DNA of 64,000 bases, taken from contig ONUF01000004.1 of the NCBI GenBank assembly GCA_900321005.1, positions 52,815 to 116,814 on the forward strand. The letters run 5' to 3'. Positions 51,276 to 60,036 of the stretch are shown here, in pieces (position 1 is the first letter of the stretch; every line of letters begins with the position of its first letter). The position numbers and the translations under genes were made by a program. This DNA is from an uncultured Bacteroidales bacterium. Its GTDB lineage: Bacteria > Bacteroidota > Bacteroidia > Bacteroidales > Paludibacteraceae. Below the pieces are notes generated by a model that saw nothing but the letters and a program-made list of their open reading frames with translations, ran no database searches and had not been told where the DNA came from.

Positions 51276-52466
51276 ATGTATACCGATTTTCAAAAACACC
51301 TGCAAGCGACGCTGAATGAGATTCGCGAGGCAGGTCTCTATAAGAACGAACGCGTGATCATCACGCCGCAGTCTTCGGGCATCAAGGTCGAGGGCAACAA
51401 GGATGTGATTAACTTCTGCGCGAACAACTACCTCGGTTTGGCCGATAACGCGGAACTCATTCAGGCGGCAAAGGACCGCATGGATGCGCGTGGTTACGGT
51501 ATGGCGTCGGTGCGCTTCATCTGCGGTACGCAAGACACCCACAAAGAACTCGAACGTGTCATATCCGATTTCTTCGGCACGGAAGATACAATCCTCTACG
51601 CGGCATGTTTTGATGCGAACGGTGGTCTGTTTGAACCGCTGTTGACGGAGGAGGACGCGATTATCTCCGATGCGCTCAACCATGCATCAATCATAGACGG
51701 CGTGCGTCTCTGCAAGGCGGTGCGCTATCGTTATGCGAACGGCGATATGGCGGATCTCGAGGCTAAACTCAAAGAAGCTCAGGCACAGCGTTTCCGCATC
51801 ATCGCTACCGACGGTGTATTCTCGATGGACGGCAACGTATGTCCGCTCGATAAGATTTACGAACTGGCGCAGAAATACAACGCGCTCGTGATGGTCGATG
51901 AGTCGCACTCCGCCGGTGTAGTAGGTAAGACCGGTCACGGTGTCACCGAGCGCTATAACCTGCGCGGAAAGATTGAGATCATCACCGGCACGCTCGGTAA
52001 AGCTTTCGGCGGTTCGGTAGGTGGTTTCACGACGGGTAAGAAAGAGATCATCGACTTGCTGCGTCAGCGTAGCCGTCCGTACCTCTTCTCGAACTCCATT
52101 CCGCCGATGATTGCAGCGGCAGGTATCAAAACTTTCGAGATCCTCACGCGCAGCAACGAGTTACAAGATCGTCTGCACGAGAACACAGCATACTTCATCG
52201 AGCGTATGAAAGCGGCTGGCTTCGATATCAAACCGACGGAGTCGGCTATCTGCGCCGTCATGCTGTATGACGCCAAACTCAGTCAGGTCTTCGCGGCCGC
52301 GCTGCAGGAAGAAGGTATCTATGTCACGGGCTTCTATTACCCCGTCGTACCGAAAGGTCAGGCGCGTATCCGCGTGCAGGTTTCGGCCGCCCATACCCGC
52401 GAGCAACTCGACAAAGGTATTGCAGCCTTCATTAAGGTTGGTCACCAATTAGGAGTACTGAAATGA
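51276..52466 (+). CDS. kbl: Glycine C-acetyltransferase (2-amino-3-ketobutyrate CoA ligase)
   Basis: At 396 residues, a PLP enzyme of fold type I. NFCANNYLGLADN (about 47-59), DALNHASIIDGVRLC (about 131-145), MVDESHSAGVVGKTGHG (about 207-223) and TGTLGKAFGGSVGG with the PLP lysine (about 236-249) are present. It makes acetyl-CoA and glycine from 2-amino-3-ketobutyrate. Its partner tdh overlaps it by 4 bases (ATGA). Confidence 0.95.
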   Translation: MYTDFQKHLQATLNEIREAGLYKNERVIITPQSSGIKVEGNKDVINFCANNYLGLADNAELIQAAKDRMDARGYGMASVRFICGTQDTHKELERVISDFFGTEDTILYAACFDANGGLFEPLLTEEDAIISDALNHASIIDGVRLCKAVRYRYANGDMADLEAKLKEAQAQRFRIIATDGVFSMDGNVCPLDKIYELAQKYNALVMVDESHSAGVVGKTGHGVTERYNLRGKIEIITGTLGKAFGGSVGGFTTGKKEIIDLLRQRSRPYLFSNSIPPMIAAAGIKTFEILTRSNELQDRLHENTAYFIERMKAAGFDIKPTESAICAVMLYDAKLSQVFAAALQEEGIYVTGFYYPVVPKGQARIRVQVSAAHTREQLDKGIAAFIKVGHQLGVLK

Positions 52467-53488
52467 AAGCGTTAGTTAAGAAATATGCCGAACCGGGTAT
52501 CTGGATGGAAGATGTCCCGACACCCGAGATGGGAGTCAACGATGTGATCATCAAGGTCACCAAGGCCGCCATCTGCGGCACGGACCTGCATATGTACAAG
52601 TGGGACGAATGGTCGCAAGCCCACTGCAAACCGCCCTATACCATGGGACATGAGTTTGTGGGTATTGTGGCCGACTGCGGACCCGGTGTGCGTAATTTCA
52701 AGATCGGTGACCGCGTCACGGCCGAAGGACATATCACCTGCGGACATTGCCGCAACTGCCGCCGAGGCATGGGACATGTGTGCGAGAACACGGTATCCCT
52801 CGGTATCATGGGGCGCGACGGCTGTTTCGCAGAGTTCGTCTCCGTGCCGGAATCGAATGTGGTCAAAGTGCACCCGAAGATTCCCGATGACTTCGCTGCC
52901 ATCATGGATCCTTTCGGCAACGCGACCCATACCGCCCTTGCTTTTCCGTTGCTTGGCGAAGATGTGCTCATCACCGGTGCGGGTCTTATCGGCACGATGG
53001 CAGCAGGTATATGCCGTTTTGCGGGAGCGAAGAACATCGTCGTGACGGATATCAATCCGCTGCGGCTCGAGATAGCGAAGAAGATGGGAGCAACCATCAC
53101 CGTGGACGGTTCCAAAGGCGAGACGATTGCCGATGCGATGTTCCAACTCGGTATCCGCGGCTTCGATGTGGGACTGGAGATGTCCGGTGCGCCGGCGGCC
53201 TTCAACGACATGATCGAGCATATGTACAAAGGCGCGAACATCGCCCAACTCGGTATCCTGCCCTCCAACACCCAAGTCAACTGGTCCGATGTCATCTTCA
53301 ACGCCCTGACCATCAAGGGTATCACCGGTCGCCGTATGTGGGAGACCTGGTATCAGATGGAGCAGATGCTGGTCGGCGGACTCGACCTCAGTCCTGTCAT
53401 TACTCACCGCTATAATTTCCGTGACTTCCAGAAAGGCTTCGACGTCATGGTCAGCGGCCAGTGCGGTAAAGTGCTGTTAGAGTGGTAA
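52463..53488 (+). CDS. tdh: L-threonine 3-dehydrogenase
   Basis: At 341 residues, a zinc-dependent dehydrogenase. CGTDLHMYKWDEW (catalytic zinc cysteine, about 38-50), GHEFVG (about 62-67), GHCRNCRRGMGHVC (structural zinc cysteines, about 93-106) and GAGLIGTMAAG (NAD-binding, about 171-181) are present. It oxidises threonine to 2-amino-3-ketobutyrate, which Kbl splits. It ends 57 bases before the M16 gene. Confidence 0.95.
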   Translation: MKALVKKYAEPGIWMEDVPTPEMGVNDVIIKVTKAAICGTDLHMYKWDEWSQAHCKPPYTMGHEFVGIVADCGPGVRNFKIGDRVTAEGHITCGHCRNCRRGMGHVCENTVSLGIMGRDGCFAEFVSVPESNVVKVHPKIPDDFAAIMDPFGNATHTALAFPLLGEDVLITGAGLIGTMAAGICRFAGAKNIVVTDINPLRLEIAKKMGATITVDGSKGETIADAMFQLGIRGFDVGLEMSGAPAAFNDMIEHMYKGANIAQLGILPSNTQVNWSDVIFNALTIKGITGRRMWETWYQMEQMLVGGLDLSPVITHRYNFRDFQKGFDVMVSGQCGKVLLEW

Positions 53489-53497
53489 AAAATCGGA

Positions 53498-53521
53498 ATA
53501 CCGATATACCGTTATACCGAA
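53498..53521. repeat. Octamer array before the M16 gene
   Basis: ATACCGAT, ATACCGTT and ATACCGAA are three 8-bp units in the short gap. Confidence 0.75.
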
Positions 53522-53545
53522 AACTAAATAAATCAAACAATAACA

Positions 53546-56458
53546 ATGAACAAAACAATGAGAAAATGTCTGTTTATGGCGATGCTGCTCATCTGTGGCA
53601 CCGCGACGCTTTTTGCTCAGTCCCGCGAAGGACTGACGGAGTACAAACTGGCAAATGGTCTGACTGTTATGTTATGGGAAGACCATGACCAACCGGACGT
53701 AGAGGGTTACGTAGCCGTTCGCGCCGGAGCTATCGACGAACCGGCCGAGTGTACCGGTCTCGCGCACTACCTGGAGCACATGCTCTTCAAGGGTACGCAG
53801 CGTATCGGTGCGCTGGATTGGGAGAAAGAGAAACCGTTCTACGAGGAGATCATCCGTCTCTATGACGAGCACGCGAAGACCACTGACCCCGTTGAGCGCG
53901 ACACGCTCATCGCCCGTATCAACCGCGCCAGCCTCGAGGCAGCGAAGTACTCGACCACCGAGGATTTCTTTACCCTCCTCGACGGTATCGGTGCTACGGA
54001 TGTGAATGCCTTCACCTCGTATGACATGACTTGCTACCACAACCATTTCCCCGCTAACCAGATGCTCAAATGGTTGACCATCTTCTCCGATCGTCTGGAC
54101 AAGCCTGTCTTCCGTACTTTCCAGGCTGAGCTCGAGAACGTGTTCGAGGAGTACAACATGTACGAGGACAACGTGCAGACGCAGGTTAGCAACCTCCTCA
54201 TGGGCGAACTGTACAAAGGTCACCCGTACGAGCGCAACGTCATCGGTCTGCCGGAGCACCTCAAGAGCCCGCAACTGTCCAAACTGATTGAGTTCTACAA
54301 CACCTGGTATGTGTCCAACAACATGGCGCTTGTCATCGTCGGTGACTTCGATGCAGAGGCTGCCAAACCGCTTATCGAGCAGACCTTCGGTAAGATGCAA
54401 CCCAAAGAGTTGCCGGCGCGCAAGAAATACAACGCACCTTTCCAAGCCAACAAGAAATTCTCCTTCAAACGCGGTTACTATCCCGAGATTGTATGGGCGT
54501 TTGACGGCGCCAAGGCTTCGGACGAAGAGTTGACCGCTCTTGAGTTCGTTGGTAGTTTGCTGAGCAACAGCATGGAGACCGGTCTGTTGGATAAACTGAC
54601 GATGGACGGTGATGTCTCGGGCGCTGCTTGTCAGATTGACGCGCGTCGTGACATGGGTCGCGTCATCGTAATGGCTATTCCGTACTACGATGCCAACCAG
54701 AAGACCTACGAGTCCAACTCTGCTACGGAGAAGATCGTGCTGCGCGAGATTGACAAACTCAAAAGCGGCGACATACCCGATTGGTTGATTCAGTCCGTCA
54801 AGGCCGAGTATGCGCAGGATATCGCGATGCAGTTCGAGGAGAGCGACCAGAAGACGATGACGCTCGTGCAGTGCTTCATCTACGGCATCCCGACAGACCG
54901 TATCTTCACGGAGAACGCACGCGTTCAGGCGCTGACCAAGGAGGATATCCAGCGTGTAGCAAAGAAATTCTTCAACGCGCCGCATATGACCGTGGCGTTC
55001 GAGGAAGGCGAGAAGAAAGTGAACAAACTTGACAAGCCGAAGATCAAACCGCTGGACATGCCGAAGAATACCGAGACCGAGTATGCGAAGGAGTTTAAAA
55101 AACTGCCGCAAGGTGAGGTAAAACAGACCTTCCTCGATTTCGCGGACGTAACCGTCATGTCGATGGGTGACAAGATCAAACTGCACTATGCGCCGAACAA
55201 GAAGAATAACATCTTCAGCCTCACCCTCCGTTACGGTATCGGTACGGAGAAGAAGCCGATGCTCGAGTACGTCACCAGCCTGATGAACGTCTCCGGTATC
55301 ATGCCTTCCACCGAACCGCAGGATTTCCGTCGCGAACTGAGTGAGCTCGGTGGTCGTGTACAATACCGCGTGGATGACAGCTATTTCACGGTTACCATCG
55401 TCGGCGACGAGGCCAACCTCGAGCCTATCTGCCGTCTCGTACAGCGCCAGATGCTCTTCCCGAAATTCAGTACCAAGCAGTTCGACGCGATGAAGGGTAA
55501 CCAACTCTCGCAGCGTTTCATGCTCGGTAAGGTGGACGGCGTACAGGCGGAAGCGCTCCGCGAGTTCATCATCTACGGCAAGAAATCGCAGTATATCGAC
55601 GTAGTGCCGTTCATGGATATCTACCGCATGGATGAGGTACAACTCAAGTCGGAGTTCCTGGCGGCTACCAAGTACGCCCTCGATATTCACTACTGCGGTG
55701 CACTGCCCGCTGCGAAGGTGAAAGAACTCTTGGCGGCTAACCTGCCGCTCCAGGAAGGTGTGCACGCTTCTACTTCGCCCGAGTTCCGCGATCGTCAAAA
55801 ATACGACAAGACCCAGATCTTCTTCCTGCCGAACAGCAACGTACAGCAGGCTACGATCTATTTCTATTTCGAAGGTGTGCCGTACTCGACCGAGCAGGCT
55901 GTGCTCTTCAATGCGTTCGACCAGTATTTCTCGGGCGGCTTCACGGGTATCGTGCTGGATGAGATCCGTACCAAGCGCTCGATGGCGTACACCGCTACGG
56001 GTATGCTCCGCGAAGGACAACGTCCGGGCCGTAACAGCTACTTCATGGGCTATATCGGTACCCAGTCTGACAAGGTGGCAGACGCTATCGAGACCTTCGT
56101 CAACCTCGTTGATTCGATGCCGCAATATCCGGAGCGTCTCGAGGTCCTCAAGACCGCGTTGCTGCAGAACGAGCAGATCTCCAAACCGGGCTTCCGCGCA
56201 AAGAGCCGCGTCTATGACTACTGGCGTGAGATGGGTTACAATGAAGACCCCGCTCGCAAAGAGGTAGAGCAAATCAAACAACTCACTTGGGAGCAATTCA
56301 TGGACTTCTATAAAGCGAATGTACAGGGCAAACCGCTGACCATCATCGTCATGGGTGACCCGAAGAAGATCGACCAGAAGCGCCTCGCAGCGCGGTTCGG
56401 TAAGATCCAGAAGATGTCCAAAGGTAAACTGTTTGCTCCGCTGGATCTCGACTTCTAA
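53546..56458 (+). CDS. M16-family zinc protease, exported
   Basis: At 970 residues, the full pitrilysin size with two halves. A signal peptide (about 1-24) ends in FAQS. The active site HYLEH (H74, E77, H78) lies in GLAHYLEHMLFKGT, and a downstream ENVFEEYNMY supplies a further metal-binding glutamate. The second half has no HxxEH and forms the lid, as usual. It should work in the periplasm on peptides. It shares its stop-start base with era. Confidence 0.9.
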   Translation: MNKTMRKCLFMAMLLICGTATLFAQSREGLTEYKLANGLTVMLWEDHDQPDVEGYVAVRAGAIDEPAECTGLAHYLEHMLFKGTQRIGALDWEKEKPFYEEIIRLYDEHAKTTDPVERDTLIARINRASLEAAKYSTTEDFFTLLDGIGATDVNAFTSYDMTCYHNHFPANQMLKWLTIFSDRLDKPVFRTFQAELENVFEEYNMYEDNVQTQVSNLLMGELYKGHPYERNVIGLPEHLKSPQLSKLIEFYNTWYVSNNMALVIVGDFDAEAAKPLIEQTFGKMQPKELPARKKYNAPFQANKKFSFKRGYYPEIVWAFDGAKASDEELTALEFVGSLLSNSMETGLLDKLTMDGDVSGAACQIDARRDMGRVIVMAIPYYDANQKTYESNSATEKIVLREIDKLKSGDIPDWLIQSVKAEYAQDIAMQFEESDQKTMTLVQCFIYGIPTDRIFTENARVQALTKEDIQRVAKKFFNAPHMTVAFEEGEKKVNKLDKPKIKPLDMPKNTETEYAKEFKKLPQGEVKQTFLDFADVTVMSMGDKIKLHYAPNKKNNIFSLTLRYGIGTEKKPMLEYVTSLMNVSGIMPSTEPQDFRRELSELGGRVQYRVDDSYFTVTIVGDEANLEPICRLVQRQMLFPKFSTKQFDAMKGNQLSQRFMLGKVDGVQAEALREFIIYGKKSQYIDVVPFMDIYRMDEVQLKSEFLAATKYALDIHYCGALPAAKVKELLAANLPLQEGVHASTSPEFRDRQKYDKTQIFFLPNSNVQQATIYFYFEGVPYSTEQAVLFNAFDQYFSGGFTGIVLDEIRTKRSMAYTATGMLREGQRPGRNSYFMGYIGTQSDKVADAIETFVNLVDSMPQYPERLEVLKTALLQNEQISKPGFRAKSRVYDYWREMGYNEDPARKEVEQIKQLTWEQFMDFYKANVQGKPLTIIVMGDPKKIDQKRLAARFGKIQKMSKGKLFAPLDLDF

Positions 56459-57390
56459 TGCATCGTTCAGGATTCGTCAATATTGTCGGAAACCCGAATG
56501 TCGGTAAATCGACACTCATGAATGCGTTGGTGGGGGAGCGCCTCTCGATCATCACGTCGAAGGCGCAGACTACCCGCCATCGCATCATGGGCATCGTCAA
56601 CGGCGAGGATTTCCAGATGGTCTATTCCGACACGCCGGGTGTCCTCAGTCCGAACTACCAGCTCCAGCGCCAGATGCTCGAGTTCTCCCGTTCGGCCCTC
56701 GTGGACGCGGATGTGCTGCTCTATGTCACCGACGTGACGGACTCCGCTGACCGCAATGCCGACTTCCTCGAGAAAGTGAAGAAGATGGCTTCCGCGGGCA
56801 CACGCGTGTTCCTTATAATCAATAAGATTGACCTCACGACCCAGGAGACCCTTGAGTCCCTCGTCTCTTTCTGGCATAACCAACTGCCGGAAGCCGAGAT
56901 CTTCCCCATCTCCGCGCAGGAGCGCTTTGGAGTCGATCAACTCTTCGAAGCCATAAAGAACGCACTGCCCGAATGTCCGCCTTTCTTCCCGAAGGACCAA
57001 CTGACTGACAAGTCCGAGCGCTTCTTTGTCAACGAGATCATCCGCGAGAAGATTCTCCTGAATTATGACAAAGAGATCCCGTACTCGGTAGAGGTTGAGG
57101 TGGAGTCTTTTATCGATCATTCGGAAGAAAAAATGACAAATGACAAATCACCAATGACCAATAGAAATCTCGTTGAGATTTCCGCTGTCATCTATTGCGA
57201 ACGCGACAGCCAGAAAGGCATCCTCATCGGCAAAGCCGGCGCGGCTTTGAAGCGGGTAGGGAGTCAGGCCCGCAAGGATATCGAGGACTTCCTCCAGAAG
57301 CAGGTCTTCCTCCAACTCTTTGTCAAAGTGGACCGCGACTGGCGCTCCAACACCGGCCGCCTCAAGCATTACGGCTATGACCTGACATAA
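56458..57390 (+). CDS. era: GTPase Era
   Basis: At 310 residues. GNPNVGKSTLMN (G1, 11-22), DTPG (G3), NKID (G4) and SAQ (G5) are present, followed by the KH domain with GILIGKAGAALKRVG. Era binds the 3' end of 16S rRNA in assembly of the small ribosomal subunit. A heptamer array (57131-57165) is read in frame in the KH domain loop between its first strands (about 225-237), adding MTNDKSPMTNRN. E. coli Era has a short variable loop there, so folding may be tolerant. Confidence 0.95.
   Translation: MHRSGFVNIVGNPNVGKSTLMNALVGERLSIITSKAQTTRHRIMGIVNGEDFQMVYSDTPGVLSPNYQLQRQMLEFSRSALVDADVLLYVTDVTDSADRNADFLEKVKKMASAGTRVFLIINKIDLTTQETLESLVSFWHNQLPEAEIFPISAQERFGVDQLFEAIKNALPECPPFFPKDQLTDKSERFFVNEIIREKILLNYDKEIPYSVEVEVESFIDHSEEKMTNDKSPMTNRNLVEISAVIYCERDSQKGILIGKAGAALKRVGSQARKDIEDFLQKQVFLQLFVKVDRDWRSNTGRLKHYGYDLT
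57131..57165. repeat. Heptamer array inside era
   Basis: AAATGAC, AAATGAC, AAATCAC, CAATGAC and CAATAGA are five 7-bp units read in frame. Confidence 0.9.
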
Positions 57391-57393
57391 ACG

Positions 57394-57421
57394 TACACAT
57401 TACACATTAAACATTACACAT
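57394..57421. repeat. Heptamer array after era
   Basis: TACACAT, TACACAT, TAAACAT and TACACAT are four 7-bp units starting 4 bases after the era stop. Confidence 0.9.
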
Positions 57422-57424
57422 AAG

Positions 57425-57460
57425 AAGTCTGCCAAAACTGACAAAATGGCAGACTTTTTT
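57425..57460 (+). terminator. Rho-independent terminator after era
   Basis: AAGTCTGCCA pairs perfectly with TGGCAGACTT (10 bp), followed by a T run. Confidence 0.9.
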
Positions 57461-57492
57461 GTATGGCACAATCTTTGTCATTGTTAGGGTGA

Positions 57493-57524
57493 CTAGTCGT
57501 CTAGAAAACTAGTAGACTAGTAAA
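57493..57524. repeat. Octamer array in the dnaK leader
   Basis: CTAGTCGT, CTAGAAAA, CTAGTAGA and CTAGTAAA are four 8-bp units sharing CTAG, lying 38 bases before the dnaK start. Confidence 0.8.
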
Positions 57525-57561
57525 CTGAAATTAGAAAATTAATTAAAGAAAGGAAAATACT

Positions 57562-59475
57562 ATGTCTAAGATTATTGGAATTGACCTCGGTACCACGAAT
57601 TCGTGTGTAGCCGTAATGGAGGGTAACGAACCGATCGTTATCGCAAACGCTGAAGGTAAACGTACGACTCCTTCTGTAGTCGGATTCATCGATGGCGGTG
57701 AGCGTAAAGTAGGTGACCCTGCTAAGCGTCAAGCAATCACAAACCCGACCAAAACTATCTATTCTATCAAGCGTTTCATGGGTGAGACCTACGATCGCTT
57801 GCAGTCTGAGATCGCCCGCGTTCCGTATAAAGTAACCAAGGGCGACAACAACACCCCGCGTGTGGACATCGACGGACGTCTCTATACCCCGCAGGAGATC
57901 AGCGCCATCATCCTTCAGAAGATGAAGAAGACCGCGGAGGACTACCTCGGACAGGAAGTGACCGAAGCTGTCATCACCGTTCCGGCATACTTCAACGACT
58001 CGCAGCGTCAGGCTACCAAGGAAGCCGGCGAGATCGCAGGTCTCAACGTACGTCGTATCGTCAACGAGCCTACTGCTGCTGCCCTGGCTTACGGCCTCGA
58101 CAAGAGCAATAAGGATATGAAGATTGTGGTCTTCGACTGCGGTGGTGGTACCCACGATGTCAGCGTCCTCGAACTCGGCGACGGTGTCTTCGAAGTAAAA
58201 GCAACCGACGGTGATACCCACCTCGGCGGTGATGATTTCGATCATCGTATCATCGACTGGCTCGTAGCGGAGTTCAAGGCTGAGAACGGCGGCGCCGACC
58301 TGAGCAAAGACCCGATGGCTATGCAGCGTCTGAAAGAGGCAGCAGAAAAGGCTAAGATCGAGCTCTCGTCTGCAACAACCACGGAGATCAACCTCCCGTA
58401 TATCATGCCGGTAAACGGCGTTCCGGCTCACCTCGTAAAGACCCTGACCCGTGCGAAATTCGAGCAACTGATTGACGACCTGATCCAGCGTACGATTGCG
58501 CCGTGTAAGACTGCGCTGCAGAACGCAGGCCTCACGACTTCCGATATCGACGAGATCATCCTCGTAGGTGGTTCGACCCGTATCCCGGCGATCCAGGATG
58601 CCGTACAGAAATTCTTCGGCAAAGCTCCGTCGAAGGGCGTTAACCCGGACGAGGTAGTAGCTGTAGGTGCTGCCATCCAGGGTGGTGTACTCACCGGCGA
58701 TGTGAAGGATGTCCTCCTGCTCGATGTAACGCCGCTGACCCTCGGTATCGAGACCATGGGCGGTGTGATGACCAAGATGATCGAGGCCAACACCACTATC
58801 CCGACGAAGAAAACCGAGACCTTCACCACCGCGGTGGATAACCAACCGTCTGTAGAGATCGTCATCTATCAGGGCGAGCGTCCTATGGCTGCTCAGAACA
58901 AACTGCTCGGCCGCTTCCACTTGGACGGCATCATGCCTGCCCGTCGTGGCGAACCGCAGATCGAGGTAACCTTCGATATCGACGCAAACGGTATCTTGAA
59001 TGTCACCGCTAAGGATAAAGCTACCGGCAAGGATGCGAAGATCCGTATCGAGGCTTCGAGTGGTCTGTCGGACGACGAGATCAAGCGTATGAAAGCCGAG
59101 GCAGAGGCAAACGCTGAGGCTGATAAGAAGGCCAAAGAGCAAGCTGACAAACTCAACAAGGCCGACGCTACGATCTTCCAGACCGAGAAACAACTCGCTG
59201 AACTGGGCGATAAGATCCCTGCTGACAAGAAAGCCCCGATCGAGGAAGCGCTCAAGAAACTCAAAGAGGCGTACGAGAAACGCGACGCCGACGAGTGCGA
59301 GAAGTACAATAACGAGTTGATGTCCGCTTTCCAGGCCGCTTCCGCAGAGATGTACGCTGCCCAGCAACAGGCTCAACAAGGCGCACAAGCCGGCCCGCAA
59401 GGCCCGCAACCGGGTGCTGACAACGGCAATAACAACCCCGGCGCCGAAGACGTAGACTTCGAAGAGGTGAAATAA
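57562..59475 (+). CDS. dnaK: Chaperone protein DnaK (Hsp70)
   Basis: At 637 residues, standard length. [17 protein letters not shown] (4-20), [14 protein letters not shown] (about 170-183), the phosphate-2 loop, the linker [18 protein letters not shown] (about 388-405) and a C-terminal Gly/Gln-rich tail ending in DVDFEEVK are present. It refolds proteins using ATP with DnaJ and GrpE, neither of which is in the window. In the second phosphate motif Phe is replaced by His ([11 protein letters not shown]), an unusual change. A possible -24/-12 promoter precedes it. Confidence 0.97.
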   Translation: MSKIIGIDLGTTNSCVAVMEGNEPIVIANAEGKRTTPSVVGFIDGGERKVGDPAKRQAITNPTKTIYSIKRFMGETYDRLQSEIARVPYKVTKGDNNTPRVDIDGRLYTPQEISAIILQKMKKTAEDYLGQEVTEAVITVPAYFNDSQRQATKEAGEIAGLNVRRIVNEPTAAALAYGLDKSNKDMKIVVFDCGGGTHDVSVLELGDGVFEVKATDGDTHLGGDDFDHRIIDWLVAEFKAENGGADLSKDPMAMQRLKEAAEKAKIELSSATTTEINLPYIMPVNGVPAHLVKTLTRAKFEQLIDDLIQRTIAPCKTALQNAGLTTSDIDEIILVGGSTRIPAIQDAVQKFFGKAPSKGVNPDEVVAVGAAIQGGVLTGDVKDVLLLDVTPLTLGIETMGGVMTKMIEANTTIPTKKTETFTTAVDNQPSVEIVIYQGERPMAAQNKLLGRFHLDGIMPARRGEPQIEVTFDIDANGILNVTAKDKATGKDAKIRIEASSGLSDDEIKRMKAEAEANAEADKKAKEQADKLNKADATIFQTEKQLAELGDKIPADKKAPIEEALKKLKEAYEKRDADECEKYNNELMSAFQAASAEMYAAQQQAQQGAQAGPQGPQPGADNGNNNPGAEDVDFEEVK

Positions 59476-59515
59476 CCTTTGTTAGGTGCTCGGGGCGTCA
59501 GACCCGAGATAGAAT

Positions 59516-59547
59516 TCCCCCTCTCTCCCGTAGAGTGGGGGATTTTT
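59516..59547 (+). terminator. Terminator after dnaK
   Basis: TCCCCC and GGGGGA form a stem (with inner CTCT/AGAG) followed by TTTTTC, 40 bases after the dnaK stop. Confidence 0.85.
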
Positions 59548-59604
59548 CTTTTTCTCTCCGTCCATTTTTCCGGCATTGTATGCCGCTTTATTTCGTTTCT
59601 TTCA

Positions 59605-59933
59605 GGGCGATATTATCGCCCGCTCTCGTCTTTTTTTCTTCTTGTCTGGGCTCGGGCATAGGCAGATTAGCCCTTCGCTGTCCGCCCTCTGCGTGCGGAC
59701 GGTTATTCGCTACATTCCGTCCTCTGTCTTTGTGTCACGTTTCACGAGGCCACAAACGTCAGAGGCCTGCCCGGAATGTGCTCAATGCGGGTGTAGCCCC
59801 TGCGGCGCGGGAAGGGCTGTTTACCTTCGGTGCTGCTTCCATTTTGTCTATTAGTAGGGGATGTTATCCCCGCCTTCGTCCTTTTCCCGCAATTTTATTC
59901 GGGCTTTGTTCATTTTGCCGAATACTATTCGGC
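59605..59933. repeat. Three related palindromes in a 560-bp gene-free region
   Basis: GGGCGATATTATCGCCC (59605-59621), GGGGATGTTATCCCC (59857-59871) and GCCGAATACTATTCGGC (59917-59933) are near-perfect hairpins of the same build, with GATA-like arms around one or three bases. Each is followed by a related CGCC/CGCT and T-rich stretch. No gene is visible between 59476 and 60036 apart from these and the promoter at 59984; frames that are open there look like chance. Confidence 0.7.
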
Positions 59934-59983
59934 GCCTTCTTGTGCATTTCGGTCGCATTTTTGCGGCCGTTTTTTCATTTTTA

Positions 59984-60027
59984 TTTGCATATATCAAAAA
60001 TTCTTTGTAATTTTGCAACGCAAAATT
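59984..60027 (+). promoter_or_regulatory. Promoter of the LRR gene with start-point palindrome
   Basis: TTTG (59984-59987), 20 bases, TAATTTTG (60008-60015). AATTTTGC (60009) and GCAAAATT (60020) are perfect 8-bp inverted arms around AAC. Confidence 0.85.
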
Positions 60028-60036
60028 GTTTGATTT

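Noticed and set aside
21505-57421. Heptamer arrays as insertion sequences or transposon footprints
   Set aside because: No transposase, terminal inverted repeats or target duplications accompany them; the periodic unit is the only common feature.
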